DNA from: Oscillospiraceae bacterium
GTDB taxonomy: Bacteria; Bacillota; Clostridia; Oscillospirales; Ruminococcaceae
Assembly (NCBI GenBank): GCA_017547245.1
Contig: JAFYQD010000003.1
Location: forward strand, 62,001 to 126,000
Length of the DNA: 64,000 nucleotides
Reading direction: 5' to 3'
The translations under genes were made by a program, and so were the position numbers. Under the pieces are notes generated by a model that saw only the letters and a program-made list of their open reading frames with translations, searched no databases and was not told the origin of the DNA. Shown here piece by piece: positions 27,750 through 35,965 of the stretch (position 1 is its first letter; the number at the start of each line of letters is the position of its first letter).

Positions 27750-28877
27750 ATGATCAGCGTGAAAAAACTTGGCTTTGGCATGATGCGCCTGCCCCTGTTG
27801 AACCCCGACCGCCCCACAAGCATTGACCTGGAACAGACCAAACAGATGGTGGATACCTTTTTGGAACGGGGATATACCTACTTTGACACCGCCTGGATGT
27901 ACCATTCTTTCCAGAGCGAAAAGGCTGCCAAAGAGGTGCTGGTGGACCGTCACCCCCGTGAAAGCTATACCCTGGCCACCAAGCTGCACGCAGGGTACAT
28001 CCAGACCGCCCAAGACTGCGACAAGATTTTTGAACAGCAGTGCGAAAAGTGCGGTGTGGACTACTTTGATTACTATCTGCTGCACGACATCGGTCAGAAC
28101 CACTATGAGGTATACACCCGTCTGAACTGTTTTGAATGGCTGCAGGAAAAAAAGAAGCAGGGAAAGGTAAAACACATCGGTTTTTCTTTCCATGACAATG
28201 CCGACCTGCTGGACAAGGTGCTGAGTGAACACCCTGAAATGGACTTTGTGCAGCTGCAGATCAACTATCTGGATTGGGAAAATCCTGCCATCCAGTCACG
28301 CCTTTGCTATGAGGTGGCCTGCAAACACAATGTACCCGTTATTGTTATGGAACCGGCAAAGGGTGGCATGCTGGCCAATGTTCCCCAAGAGGTAACCGAG
28401 ATGTTTGCGGCCTGTCACCCCGACTGGAGTGTTCCCTCATGGGCCATCCGCTTTGCCGCAGGGTTGGAAAACGTGGCACTGGTGCTGAGCGGTATGAGCA
28501 ATATGGAACAGCTGCTGGATAACACCGGCTATATGACCGAAGCCTGCCCGTTGGGACAGCAGGAACAGGATCTGCTGCAAAAGGCCATCGAGCGAATCAA
28601 CGCCGACATTGCCATCCCCTGTACAGGCTGTGCCTACTGCGTGGACGGCTGCCCCATGAACATTCCTATTCCACGCTATTTTTCTCTTTATAACGATGAC
28701 AAAAAGCTCCGCAAGGGCCGCAAATGGACCCTGCAGGAAGGCTATTATGACCGCCTGGCCATGGTGTTTGGCAAAGCAGGGGACTGCATAGGCTGCGGCC
28801 AATGCGAAGGCACCTGCCCCCAGCACCTGCCCATTGTGGAACACCTGAAAACCATTTCGAAAATTTGGGACAGGTGA
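27750..28877 (+). CDS. aldo/keto reductase with C-terminal 4Fe-4S domain
   Basis: A 375-residue protein. The N-terminal TIM barrel shows FGMMRLP, the catalytic Asp and Tyr in YFDTAWMYHS, and Lys in TKLH. A C-terminal ferredoxin-like region has CTGCAYCVDGCP and CIGCGQCEGTCP (two clusters, about 295-360). This architecture is common in anaerobes. The ATG at 27750 is 11 nt from AAGGAGGG; the GTG at 27738 abuts that site and is unlikely. It is followed 9 bp later by an ECF S component, so the three genes to 29862 probably form one operon. Confidence 0.88.
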   Translation: MISVKKLGFGMMRLPLLNPDRPTSIDLEQTKQMVDTFLERGYTYFDTAWMYHSFQSEKAAKEVLVDRHPRESYTLATKLHAGYIQTAQDCDKIFEQQCEKCGVDYFDYYLLHDIGQNHYEVYTRLNCFEWLQEKKKQGKVKHIGFSFHDNADLLDKVLSEHPEMDFVQLQINYLDWENPAIQSRLCYEVACKHNVPVIVMEPAKGGMLANVPQEVTEMFAACHPDWSVPSWAIRFAAGLENVALVLSGMSNMEQLLDNTGYMTEACPLGQQEQDLLQKAIERINADIAIPCTGCAYCVDGCPMNIPIPRYFSLYNDDKKLRKGRKWTLQEGYYDRLAMVFGKAGDCIGCGQCEGTCPQHLPIVEHLKTISKIWDR

Positions 28878-28886
28878 GGAGAAACC

Positions 28887-29447
28887 ATGGAGAACACCGT
28901 TGTATACAAACAGAGCAGATTGTCGATTAAAACCCAGACCCTTGCGGCGCTGGCGGCTGCCGGTGCGGCTGTGGCGCTGCCCCAGCTGGTGCATGCCCTG
29001 GGCGCCTTTTCCGGTATGGGCACAGGTTTGGGCGAGATGCTGCTGCCCATGCATCTTCCGGTGATGCTGGCCGGATTTTTGGCCGGTCCGTTGGCCGGAG
29101 CGCTTTCGGGTCTGGTGGCACCGTTGGTCAGCCATATGCTTTCGGGTATGCCGCTGGCCGCCATGCTGCCCTTTATGATGGTGGAACTGTTTGCTTATGG
29201 CTTGTGCGCAGGTTTGCTCAAGCGTTTCCGCCTGCCCATGCTGGGCAAGGTGCTGCTGACTCAGGTGGTTGGACGTGCCCTGCGTGCGGTGGCCATTCTG
29301 GTTGGATTCTATCTGTTGGGCAGCAAAATTGCACCGGCGGTTATATGGACCAGCATTGCTGCTGGGTTTGCAGGCATAGTGCTGCAGTGGGCAGTGCTGC
29401 CCCTATTGACCAAAAAGGCAGAAAGGCTGATGACCCATGAAGGCTGA
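28887..29447 (+). CDS. ECF transporter S component (substrate-binding membrane subunit)
   Basis: A 186-residue, very hydrophobic protein with about six membrane segments. HLPVMLAGFLAGPLAGALSG and the following PLVSHMLSG are typical of ECF S components, which bind a vitamin or its precursor and work with a shared EcfAA'T module encoded elsewhere. The ATG follows GAGGAG. Its end overlaps the next gene by 11 bp. The vitamin cannot be inferred: there is no riboswitch upstream and the neighbours are not diagnostic. Confidence 0.82.
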   Translation: MENTVVYKQSRLSIKTQTLAALAAAGAAVALPQLVHALGAFSGMGTGLGEMLLPMHLPVMLAGFLAGPLAGALSGLVAPLVSHMLSGMPLAAMLPFMMVELFAYGLCAGLLKRFRLPMLGKVLLTQVVGRALRAVAILVGFYLLGSKIAPAVIWTSIAAGFAGIVLQWAVLPLLTKKAERLMTHEG

Positions 29448-29862
29448 TTTGCAAAAAGCCAAAGCCTTGCTGCAGGACAAGGATTACACCTGTGTAATCT
29501 GCAAAGGGGAACAGATTTACACCAGCCGAAAAAGAGGCGTGGCTCCGCTGCTTGAATGGTTGGAGCAGAAGACTGACCTGAGCGGATATTCTGCGGCCGA
29601 CAAGGTGGTTGGCAGGGCTGCGGCCTTTCTTTACCTGCTGTTGGGAATCAGCCGCCTGCATGCATGCGTGATAAGCAGTTTGGCTTTGCAGGTGCTGGAG
29701 CAAAGCGGCATAACCTGTGAATATGATTTGCTGGTGCCGGCCATACGCAACCGTGCAGGGGATGGATTTTGCCCCATGGAAAGCGCAGTGGAAGAACTGA
29801 AAAAGCCCGAAGAGGCGCTGTGCGCCATCCGTGATACCCTGCAAAAACTGAAAAACCAATAG
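29437..29862 (+). CDS. DUF1893 domain-containing protein
   Basis: A 141-residue cytoplasmic protein of the DUF1893 family, which has a cytidine-deaminase-like fold in known members. TCVICKGEQIYTSRKRGVAPLL and KVVGRAAAFLYLLLG fit the family. It overlaps the S-component gene by 11 bp, indicating translational coupling. The role is unknown; linkage to a transporter suggests it may act on the imported compound (inference). It ends with TAG. Confidence 0.8.
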   Translation: MKADLQKAKALLQDKDYTCVICKGEQIYTSRKRGVAPLLEWLEQKTDLSGYSAADKVVGRAAAFLYLLLGISRLHACVISSLALQVLEQSGITCEYDLLVPAIRNRAGDGFCPMESAVEELKKPEEALCAIRDTLQKLKNQ

Positions 29863-29948
29863 CTTGTTCCCTTTGCCGATGTTTTTGCGAAGCTTCTTTG
29901 GTGCAAGAATTACATGTGAAGAGTAAGAACAGACCGTTTAAGATGAAA

Positions 29949-29981
29949 AAATCCCTCTCTGGAAAACAGAGAGGGATTTTT
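29949..29981. terminator. bidirectional terminator between DUF1893 gene and pyrE
   Basis: AATCCCTCTCT/AGAGAGGGATT stem (29949-29959 with 29968-29978), A-run on the left and T-run on the right. Confidence 0.88.
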
Positions 29982-30006
29982 GTATAAGCCGTTTTTGCTG
30001 TCAGCC

Positions 30007-30684
30007 TTATGCCTTTACACCGTACTGTTCGTAGTAGGCATCGATGGAAGCCTTCATGGCATCGTCGATGAGGATGCGTCCGTTGCGGGGCTGGTTGTAC
30101 AGATATTCCACAACTTCTTCCATGCTGACGATTGCGTTTGCGGGGAAGCCGTAAAGCTCCTGAATTTCCTGCAGAGCGCTCTTGTCGCCCTTGCCGCGTT
30201 CGCAGCGGTTCAGCGAAACGATCAGACCCTTGATTTCAACATCGGCCTGGGCCTTGATGATGGGGAAGGTTTCTTCAATGGATTTGCCGGAGGTGGTAAC
30301 GTCTTCGATGATGACAACACGGTCGCCGTCCTTCATCTTGCTGCCCAGCAGGATGCCGGTATCGCCATGATCCTTAACTTCCTTGCGGTTGGAGCAGTAA
30401 CGGATGTCCTTGCCATACAGTTCATTGATGGCCATGGTGGTGGCTACGCTGAGGGGAATGCCCTTGTATGCAGGCCCAAACAGAACATCAAAATCCAGAC
30501 CGTAGTTGTCGTGGATGGCCTTGGCGTAGTATTCGCCCAGTTTGCGCAGCTGGGTACCGGTTACATAGGCGCCTGCGTTCATAAAGAAAGGAGACTTTCT
30601 TCCGCTTTTCAAAGTAAATTCCCCAAACTTGAGAACATTACTTTCAATCATAAAATCAATAAATTCCTGCTTGTACTGTTCCAT
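30007..30684 (-). CDS. pyrE: orotate phosphoribosyltransferase
   Basis: Forms OMP from orotate and PRPP in pyrimidine synthesis. The 225-residue protein contains the PRPP loop VVIIEDVTTSGKS (about 120-133) and the FGPAYKGIPLS block. An AGGAGG site lies 10 nt before the ATG. A minus-strand TATAAT (complement of 30729-30734) lies about 45 bp upstream of the start. It stands alone, without other pyr genes. Confidence 0.94.
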   Translation of the reverse strand: MEQYKQEFIDFMIESNVLKFGEFTLKSGRKSPFFMNAGAYVTGTQLRKLGEYYAKAIHDNYGLDFDVLFGPAYKGIPLSVATTMAINELYGKDIRYCSNRKEVKDHGDTGILLGSKMKDGDRVVIIEDVTTSGKSIEETFPIIKAQADVEIKGLIVSLNRCERGKGDKSALQEIQELYGFPANAIVSMEEVVEYLYNQPRNGRILIDDAMKASIDAYYEQYGVKA

Positions 30685-30797
30685 TTTATAAAAACCTCCT
30701 GCATTGATGTCGTTTTTCTACGCAAACAATTATATCATACAAATATCTAAAAGGGTAGAGCAAACATGGAACCCAAGTGACAAAACTGAGCCGAACG

Positions 30798-30832
30798 ACA
30801 AAACAGCCCTCTGCTTTTTGCAGAGGGCTGTT
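30798..30832 (-). terminator. terminator of nrdDG
   Basis: 13-bp stem (30802-30814 with 30820-30832) followed on the minus strand by TTTTG, just past the nrdG stop. Confidence 0.8.
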
Positions 30833-30840
30833 GTTTTTGG

Positions 30841-31362
30841 TCAGTTATCCCACAGAACAGCTTTGCCGCATTGCAGGCTGGCGGGCAGGTCCAGCAGGCG
30901 CTGGTTTTCCGACCCGCGGAAGCGAAGAGAGATGTTCTTCTGCGCCATCACAAACTTTCCGTCCACCAGCACATCGATGAGGGAAAGAAGTTGGTCGGTG
31001 GCTTCGCACCGCTTGGCAAACCCTTCGGTCTGCAGTTCCTCCAGCGTAAAGCCGGTGTAGGCCCAAATGGTCTTGGTGGGATATTGGTCACGTACACGGT
31101 GCACAAAGGGCAGCAGGGCACGCTGGTTTTGGGGTTCAAAGGGTTCGCCGCCCAACAGGGTAAGGCCGTTGATATAGCTTGGCGAAAGCATCTTCAGGAT
31201 TTGTTCTTCGGTTTCGGCAGTAAAGGGTTGGCCGTAGCCAAAATCCCATGTTTGGGGCTGAAAGCAGCCCTCGCACCGGTTGGTGCAGCCCGAAACAAAG
31301 AGGGTGACCCGCACCCCTTCGCCGTTGGCAATATCACAGTTTTTAATTTCACCGTAATTCAT
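30841..31362 (-). CDS. nrdG: anaerobic ribonucleotide reductase activating protein
   Basis: A 173-residue radical SAM enzyme that installs the glycyl radical on NrdD. The 4Fe-4S ligands are Cys26, Cys30 and Cys33 in GCTNRCEGC; GGEPF near residue 93 is the SAM motif. Its ATG overlaps the nrdD stop by one base (TAATG), so it is translationally coupled. The length is typical. Confidence 0.95.
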   Translation of the reverse strand: MNYGEIKNCDIANGEGVRVTLFVSGCTNRCEGCFQPQTWDFGYGQPFTAETEEQILKMLSPSYINGLTLLGGEPFEPQNQRALLPFVHRVRDQYPTKTIWAYTGFTLEELQTEGFAKRCEATDQLLSLIDVLVDGKFVMAQKNISLRFRGSENQRLLDLPASLQCGKAVLWDN

Positions 31363-33530
31363 TACAGATGCAGCACTCTTTCCTTAATTTCCTGGGTACG
31401 GCCCTGGTTCCAATACTGGGTGCCGATGTAACCACAGGTGCGGCGGGCAACATTCATCTTGTCCTGATCGGTGTTGCCGCAGTTGGGGCAGTGCCAGATC
31501 AGCTTGCCGTCTTCTTCCACAATTTCAATTTCGCCGTCAAAGCCGCATTCCTGGCAATAGTCCGACTTGGTGTTCAGTTCGGCATAGATGATGTTGTCGT
31601 AAATAAACTTCATGACCTGCAGCACGGCGGGAATGTTCTGCTGCATGTTGGGTACTTCCACATAGCTGATGGCGCCGCCGGGGCTGAGGTGCTGGAACTG
31701 AGCTTCAAACTGCAGCTTTTCAAAGGCATCGATTTCTTCGGTTACATGTACATGATAGCTGTTGGTGATGTAGCCCTTGTCGGTAACACCGGGAATGACG
31801 CCAAAGCGGCGCTGCAGGGTTTTGGCAAACTTATAGGTGGTGGATTCCAGAGGAGTGCCGTAAAGGCTGAAGTCGATGTTGTGCTCGGCCTTCCAGCCGC
31901 GGCAGGCGGCGTTCATCTTTTCCATCACATCCAAAGCAAAGGGGGTTGCTTCGGGGTCGGTGTGGCTCTTGCCGGTCATGTACTTTACACATTCATAAAG
32001 GCCGGCATAGCCAAGGCTGATGGTGGAATAGCCGCCGTACAGCAGCTTGTCGATGGTTTCGCCCTTATTCAGACGGGCAAGGGCGCCATACTGCCACAGG
32101 ATGGGGGCAGCGTCCGAAAGGGTGCCCTTCAGGCGCTCGTGGCGGCAAAGCAGCGCACGGTGGCACAGCTCCAGACGTTCGTCAAAAATCTTCCAGAACT
32201 TTTCTTTGTCACCGCCCGAAGAAAGGGCAATGTCCACCAGATTGATGGTAACAACGCCCTGGTTGAAGCGGCCATAGTATTTGGGCTGACCGTTTTCATC
32301 CACATAGGGGGTAAGGAAGCTGCGGCAGCCCATGCAGGTGTAGCAGTGGCCGTCACCGTTTTTGTCTACCTTCAGCTCCAGCATCTTCTTTTCCGAGATA
32401 TAGTCGGGAACCATGCGCTTGGCGGTGCACTTGGCGGCCAGCTCGGTCAGATACCAGTACTTGCTGTCTTCGTGGATGTTGTCTTCTTCCAGAACATAGA
32501 TGAGCTTGGGGAATGCAGGGGTGACCCAGATGCCCTTTTCGTTCTTGACACCCTGATAGCGCTGCAGCAGAACTTCTTCGATGATAAGGGCAAGGTCGGC
32601 ACGTTCCTGTTCGTTTTTGGCTTCGCCCAGATACATGAACACGGTAACAAAGGGTGCCTGACCGTTGGTGGTAAGCAGGGTGACCACCTGATACTGAATG
32701 GTCTGAACGCCGCGGCGAATTTCTTCACGCAGACGCTTTTCGGTAATTTCGGTCAGCTTTTCTTCGCTGAGGGAAACGCCGCCCAGTTCTTCTTCCACAC
32801 TGCGGCGGATTTTTTCACGGCTGACCTGAACAAAGGGGGCCAGATGGGTCAGGCTGATGGACTGACCGCCATACTGGTTGCTGGCCACCTGAGCAATGAT
32901 CTGGGTGGCAATGTTGCAGGCGGTGGAAAAGCTGTGGGGACGTTCGATCAGGGTGCCGGTGATGACGGTGCCGTTCTGCAGCATATCTTCCAGATTGACC
33001 AGATCGCAGTTGTGCATGTGCTGGGCAAAATAGTCCGAATCGTGGAAATGGATGATGCCCTCGTTGTGGGCGTCCACAATATCGGGGGGCAGCAGAATGC
33101 GGTTGGTAAGGTCGCGGCTTACCTCACCTGCCATATAGTCACGCTGGGTGGAATTGACCACGGGATTTTTGTTGGAGTTTTCCTGCTTGGCCTCTTCGTT
33201 GTTGCATTCAATCAGCGACAGGATTTTGTCGTCGGTGGTGTTGCTTTTACGCACCAGCGAACGGGTGTAGCGGTAGGTGATGTAGTTCTTGGCTACCTCA
33301 AAGGCTCCGTGGGCCATGATTTTCTTTTCCACAAGGTCCTGGATTTCTTCTACGGTAGAGGCACGGCCCAAAGCTTCGCAGGCAATAACCACCGATTCGG
33401 TGATGCGGTCAATCTGCAGCTGGGTCATGCGGACAGCTTCATCCACCGAGTTGTTGGCCTTGGTTATGGCTATGCGGATTTTATTGTCGTTAAAGTTTTC
33501 TTCGGCGCCGTTGCGCTTGATAATTTTCAT
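31362..33530 (-). CDS. nrdD: anaerobic ribonucleoside-triphosphate reductase (class III)
   Basis: A 722-residue, oxygen-sensitive enzyme that makes dNTPs from NTPs with formate as reductant. An N-terminal ATP-cone (about 1-95, MKIIKRNGAEENF) regulates activity. The C-terminus has zinc ligands CQEC...CPNC and the glycyl radical loop RRTCGYIGTQYWNQG. The start is the ATG after GGGGGATG. The upstream region carries a near-consensus promoter overlapped by tandem NrdR boxes. No aerobic reductase is in the window. Confidence 0.96.
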   Translation of the reverse strand: MKIIKRNGAEENFNDNKIRIAITKANNSVDEAVRMTQLQIDRITESVVIACEALGRASTVEEIQDLVEKKIMAHGAFEVAKNYITYRYTRSLVRKSNTTDDKILSLIECNNEEAKQENSNKNPVVNSTQRDYMAGEVSRDLTNRILLPPDIVDAHNEGIIHFHDSDYFAQHMHNCDLVNLEDMLQNGTVITGTLIERPHSFSTACNIATQIIAQVASNQYGGQSISLTHLAPFVQVSREKIRRSVEEELGGVSLSEEKLTEITEKRLREEIRRGVQTIQYQVVTLLTTNGQAPFVTVFMYLGEAKNEQERADLALIIEEVLLQRYQGVKNEKGIWVTPAFPKLIYVLEEDNIHEDSKYWYLTELAAKCTAKRMVPDYISEKKMLELKVDKNGDGHCYTCMGCRSFLTPYVDENGQPKYYGRFNQGVVTINLVDIALSSGGDKEKFWKIFDERLELCHRALLCRHERLKGTLSDAAPILWQYGALARLNKGETIDKLLYGGYSTISLGYAGLYECVKYMTGKSHTDPEATPFALDVMEKMNAACRGWKAEHNIDFSLYGTPLESTTYKFAKTLQRRFGVIPGVTDKGYITNSYHVHVTEEIDAFEKLQFEAQFQHLSPGGAISYVEVPNMQQNIPAVLQVMKFIYDNIIYAELNTKSDYCQECGFDGEIEIVEEDGKLIWHCPNCGNTDQDKMNVARRTCGYIGTQYWNQGRTQEIKERVLHL

Positions 33531-33558
33531 CAGACATCCCCCTCTATGGTCCGGTTAA

Positions 33559-33574
33559 ACACAATATCTTGTGT
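33559..33574. promoter_or_regulatory. NrdR box 1 (proximal)
   Basis: ACACAATATCTTGTGT is a near-perfect palindromic NrdR box (family consensus acaCwAtATaTwGtgt), 29 bp before nrdD. NrdR represses ribonucleotide reductase genes when dATP is plentiful. Confidence 0.85.
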
Positions 33575-33590
33575 ACGTTTTTAATAGTAT

Positions 33591-33606
33591 TTACATAATA
33601 TAGGGT
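33591..33606. promoter_or_regulatory. NrdR box 2 (distal)
   Basis: ACCCTATATTATGTAA on the minus strand is a weaker NrdR box. Its centre is exactly 32 bp from box 1, about three helical turns, the spacing typical of cooperating NrdR box pairs. It overlaps the -10 element. Confidence 0.7.
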
Positions 33607-33623
33607 AAAAGGGCGGTTGTCAA
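33595..33623 (-). promoter_or_regulatory. sigma-A promoter of nrdDG
   Basis: On the minus strand TTGACA (33623-33618) and TATTAT (33600-33595) are 17 bp apart. The -10 lies inside NrdR box 2 and box 1 lies just downstream, so both bound boxes would block transcription. The rest of the 33531-33841 gap is AT-rich with nothing else recognisable. Confidence 0.85.
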
Positions 33624-33841
33624 TAGAAAAAAGCTAAAAATTGGATAATTTTTATAAAGTTTTTGATAAACGGGAGAAAAGCTTGTATTACAGCGCCAAA
33701 ATGATTGAATTATTTGTAAATTTTTTGTATTAAGATGTTTTTTCATATTCCCGTTTGATATTCATCACTCAAAGTTCACTTCCAGAGAAATAATGGATTA
33801 CAGAAGCAATTGTAGTTGCTATAAATAAGGAGCTGAAACAT

Positions 33842-34630
33842 ATGAAGGAAATGATGACGAACAAAGAGGAAGAAATCTTTGAAGTTGAGGAAGAAACTAT
33901 CTTAAAATCCTCTTTTTTACAAAGAATGAAAAAATGGCTGAAACAACATAAAAAAGTGCTGATTGTGCTGGTGGTATTTATTTTGGTGGCTGCGGTTTTG
34001 TTTTTTGTGGTGTTGCGTCCCCGCATGATGATGCGGTAGATGCAGGAACAGCATCAGGATACGGCCTTTATCCGTACTACAACGTTGCGCAAAACCTCGC
34101 TGGAAGACAGCATCAGCTCAACCGGTTTGGTGGCCAGCAATAATGTTTCCAATGTTACCACCAACCTGAATGCTGCTGTAAAAAGCGTAGAAGTTTCGGT
34201 AGGTGATTATGTGGAAGAGGGAGATGTAATCGTTACCCTGGATACCGTAAAACCGGCCATTGCAGCCATTGCGGCCATTAGTTTGCTTGTGGGTGGTATT
34301 GGTGTTATGAATATTATGATGGTTTCCATTACCGAACGTACCCGTGAAATCGGTACTCGCAAGGCTTTGGGAGCTCCCAATTTTACCATCCGTATGCAGT
34401 TTATTGTGGAAGCAGTGGTCATTTGCCTGATTGGTGGCGGCATCGGCATTGCCTTGGGCATTGGCCTTGGGGCAGCAGCCAGTCAGATGCTGGGATATGC
34501 CGCCAAACCTTCGGTATTTGCTATTCTGGCTGCATTTAGCTTTTCAATGGCCATTGGCGTGTTCTTTGGCTATTACCCTGCCAACAAAGCGGCAAAGCTT
34601 GACCCTATTGAAGCTTTGAGATATGAGTAA
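33842..34630 (+). pseudogene. macA-macB fusion remnant with internal TAG
   Basis: The first part (33842-34036) encodes a 65-residue piece with a cytoplasmic start and one membrane anchor, as in MacA/HlyD adaptor proteins, and ends at TAG (34037-34039). The frame resumes at once with an adaptor-like beta/lipoyl segment (SSTGLVASNNVSNV..., KSVEVSVGDYVEEGD). At about 34246-34262 it changes into the C-terminal membrane domain of a MacB-type permease (ISLLVGGIGVMNIMMVSITERTREIGTRKALGA...). The rest of MacA, the MacB ATPase and the periplasmic domain are missing. The ATG after the TAG has no ribosome binding site. I read this as an in-frame deletion between adjacent macA and macB genes plus a nonsense mutation. 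Confidence 0.8.
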
Positions 34631-34661
34631 GTCAGCCTCCTTGCATTTTTACTCATAACGA

Positions 34662-34693
34662 CAAAGAAGCCGCCCATTTGGGTGGCCTCTTTG
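34662..34693. terminator. bidirectional terminator
   Basis: Stem of about 14 bp (34662-34676 with 34680-34693) ending in CTTTG, between the converging pseudogene and the helical protein gene. Confidence 0.7.
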
Positions 34694-34700
34694 TTTGTGG

Positions 34701-35135
34701 TCACAGGAACTGGCGGATATCCACAGCCAGTTTTTCTTCCAGATTGATCAGCCGCTTGGCAATGTCTTTGGAGCGTTCGTCGGCTGCTTTGTAGCGGTTA
34801 AGGTACATGTTCAGCGATTTTACCCCCATGTTGCAGCCGTCGGTCATCAGGTCGGCGATGGTGTTGTCCGAATCGTCCATGGCCAGCTTCATGTTGGTTT
34901 TCATCCAGGACATGCCCTTGATTACAGGGTTGGGGTCTTTGCCCTGATCCTGAAATCGGGTCAGCTGACTTTCAATTTGGCTTTCCAGTTCTTTGTGGGC
35001 GGTGCGGCAGGTGGTCAGCCGTTGGCGCAGGTCTTGGGAATGCACCTGTTCCACAACGTCGTCGATGGAAGAGATGCCCATCTTTACGCCTGAGTCACAT
35101 TCACGCAGCAGTTTTACGGTATCCTGTTCAATCAT
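34701..35135 (-). CDS. helical-bundle protein of unknown function
   Basis: A 144-residue soluble protein predicted almost entirely helical by its heptad-like pattern (KLLRECDSGVKMGISSIDDVV, LMTDGCNMGVKSLNMYLNRY). I recognise it as similar to unnamed clostridial proteins with a ferritin-like or four-helix bundle look (weak). The start at 35135 is chosen because AAAGGAGG sits upstream; the longer frame runs through the tRNA-tail repeat and is not coding. Confidence 0.65.
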   Translation of the reverse strand: MIEQDTVKLLRECDSGVKMGISSIDDVVEQVHSQDLRQRLTTCRTAHKELESQIESQLTRFQDQGKDPNPVIKGMSWMKTNMKLAMDDSDNTIADLMTDGCNMGVKSLNMYLNRYKAADERSKDIAKRLINLEEKLAVDIRQFL

Positions 35136-35200
35136 ACTTTTATCCTCCTTTGTTGGAAGGTTAGTATGTCCAAAAACACTGTAGATAATAGAAGAACATT

Positions 35201-35421
35201 CCACACCCACAAAAAAGCACCCCCACAGGGATGCTTTTGTTTGGCGGAGGGTGTGGGATTGCGACTCGCTGCGCTCGCATGCATAACTTCGACCAGCCAA
35301 TCACCCTGCGCCTTTGGCTTGGGTTCTTGGGGTCTCACTTATCGAACCGGTGGGTTCTCACCCACACCCACAAAAAAGCACCCCCACAGGGATGCTTTTG
35401 TTTGGCGGAGGGTGTGGGATT
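35201..35421 (-). repeat. tRNA-Ser(TGA) tail-duplication element (E1)
   Basis: A 60-bp perfect direct repeat (35201-35260 and 35362-35421, period 161 bp) contains the tRNA 3' end, CCA and terminator. The copy at 35362-35421 belongs to the real tRNA; the other is an orphan 3' tail. The 101-nt core (35261-35361) begins, in the tRNA's direction, with a near-inverted copy of the tRNA T-arm (GGGTGTGGG then GAGAACCCAC). It therefore can pair with either tail. The core is related to that of E2 (69 of 83 aligned positions identical by my count). There is no ORF or transposase. Confidence 0.85.
35372..35399 (-). terminator. terminator of tRNA-Ser(TGA)
   Basis: AAAGCATCCC...GGGTGCTTTTTT hairpin on the minus strand directly after CCA; an identical copy sits at 35211-35238. 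Confidence 0.85.
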
Positions 35422-35491
35422 CGAACCCACGTGGGGTTGCCCCCAAACGGTTTTCAAGACCGCCTCGTTATGACCGCTTCGATAACCCTCC
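35403..35491 (-). tRNA. tRNA-Ser (anticodon TGA)
   Basis: 89 nt including encoded CCA. Acceptor GGAGGGT pairs with ACCCTCC, the anticodon loop CTTGAAA reads TGA, a long serine-type variable arm (GGGGGCAACCCC) is present, and the T-arm is GTGGGTTCGAATCCCAC. The discriminator is G, as in tRNA-Ser. Confidence 0.96.
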
Positions 35492-35503
35492 AAATACCCG
35501 AAT

Positions 35504-35533
35504 ATGATACCATATCGGAGTTGGCATAGTCAA
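35504..35533 (-). promoter_or_regulatory. promoter of tRNA-Ser(TGA)
   Basis: TTGACT (35533-35528) and TATCAT (35509-35504) on the minus strand, spacer 18 bp, just upstream of the tRNA. Confidence 0.75.
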
Positions 35534-35592
35534 GAAAAGCCGACTTACCCGACAAAAAAAGAGCAGATTTGAGCCTGCAGAACAAAGGCCTG

Positions 35593-35784
35593 TCAGTCTA
35601 TCAATCCGTATTCTTTGTACAAAGACAATATGCGGTTGTACATCAAACGGTTCCCCATATACTGCCGGTAGGTTGCGGTTTTTTCTTTACCTTCGGCCTT
35701 TAGTCTATCCATTATTGTTTTTTCATCATCATACCGCTTCAGAATATCCGCAGGCATTTTTTCAAAAGCTTCTATGCGTTCCAT
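35593..35784 (-). CDS. small conserved-looking protein, function unknown
   Basis: A 63-residue charged, helical protein (MERIEAFEKMPADILKRYDD...) with no membrane segment. The ATG at 35784 follows AAGGAGA; the longer frame upstream overlaps galE and lacks a site. The good ribosome binding site and ordinary composition suggest a real gene. I do not recognise the family. Confidence 0.6.
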   Translation of the reverse strand: MERIEAFEKMPADILKRYDDEKTIMDRLKAEGKEKTATYRQYMGNRLMYNRILSLYKEYGLID

Positions 35785-35965
35785 ACGATTCTCCTTAACA
35801 ATACGGTTGTTTGTCAAATTCATTCTTCCAACAGGCACACCACATTTCAACAGACAAGGAAGGAAAGGCGGATTTGCAGCAGCCCAAAACAATAAGAGCT
35901 GCATAAGTTGGTTGAAAGCGGGCAGTTTCAATGGTAAAATGAGAAAAAAGACGGGAGGGAAAGGC

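Noticed and set aside
31368-33584. 738-codon open frame antisense to nrdD
   Set aside because: nrdD is unmistakable; this is its complement.
34037-34039. TAG as recoded sense codon in the macA-like gene
   Set aside because: TAG ends other intact genes in the window (for example 29862 and 51262), and the downstream sequence is an abnormal fusion anyway.
35166-35529. Short proteins across the tRNA-Ser tail repeats
   Set aside because: The frames read through a tRNA and terminators; repetition of peptides reflects the DNA repeat.
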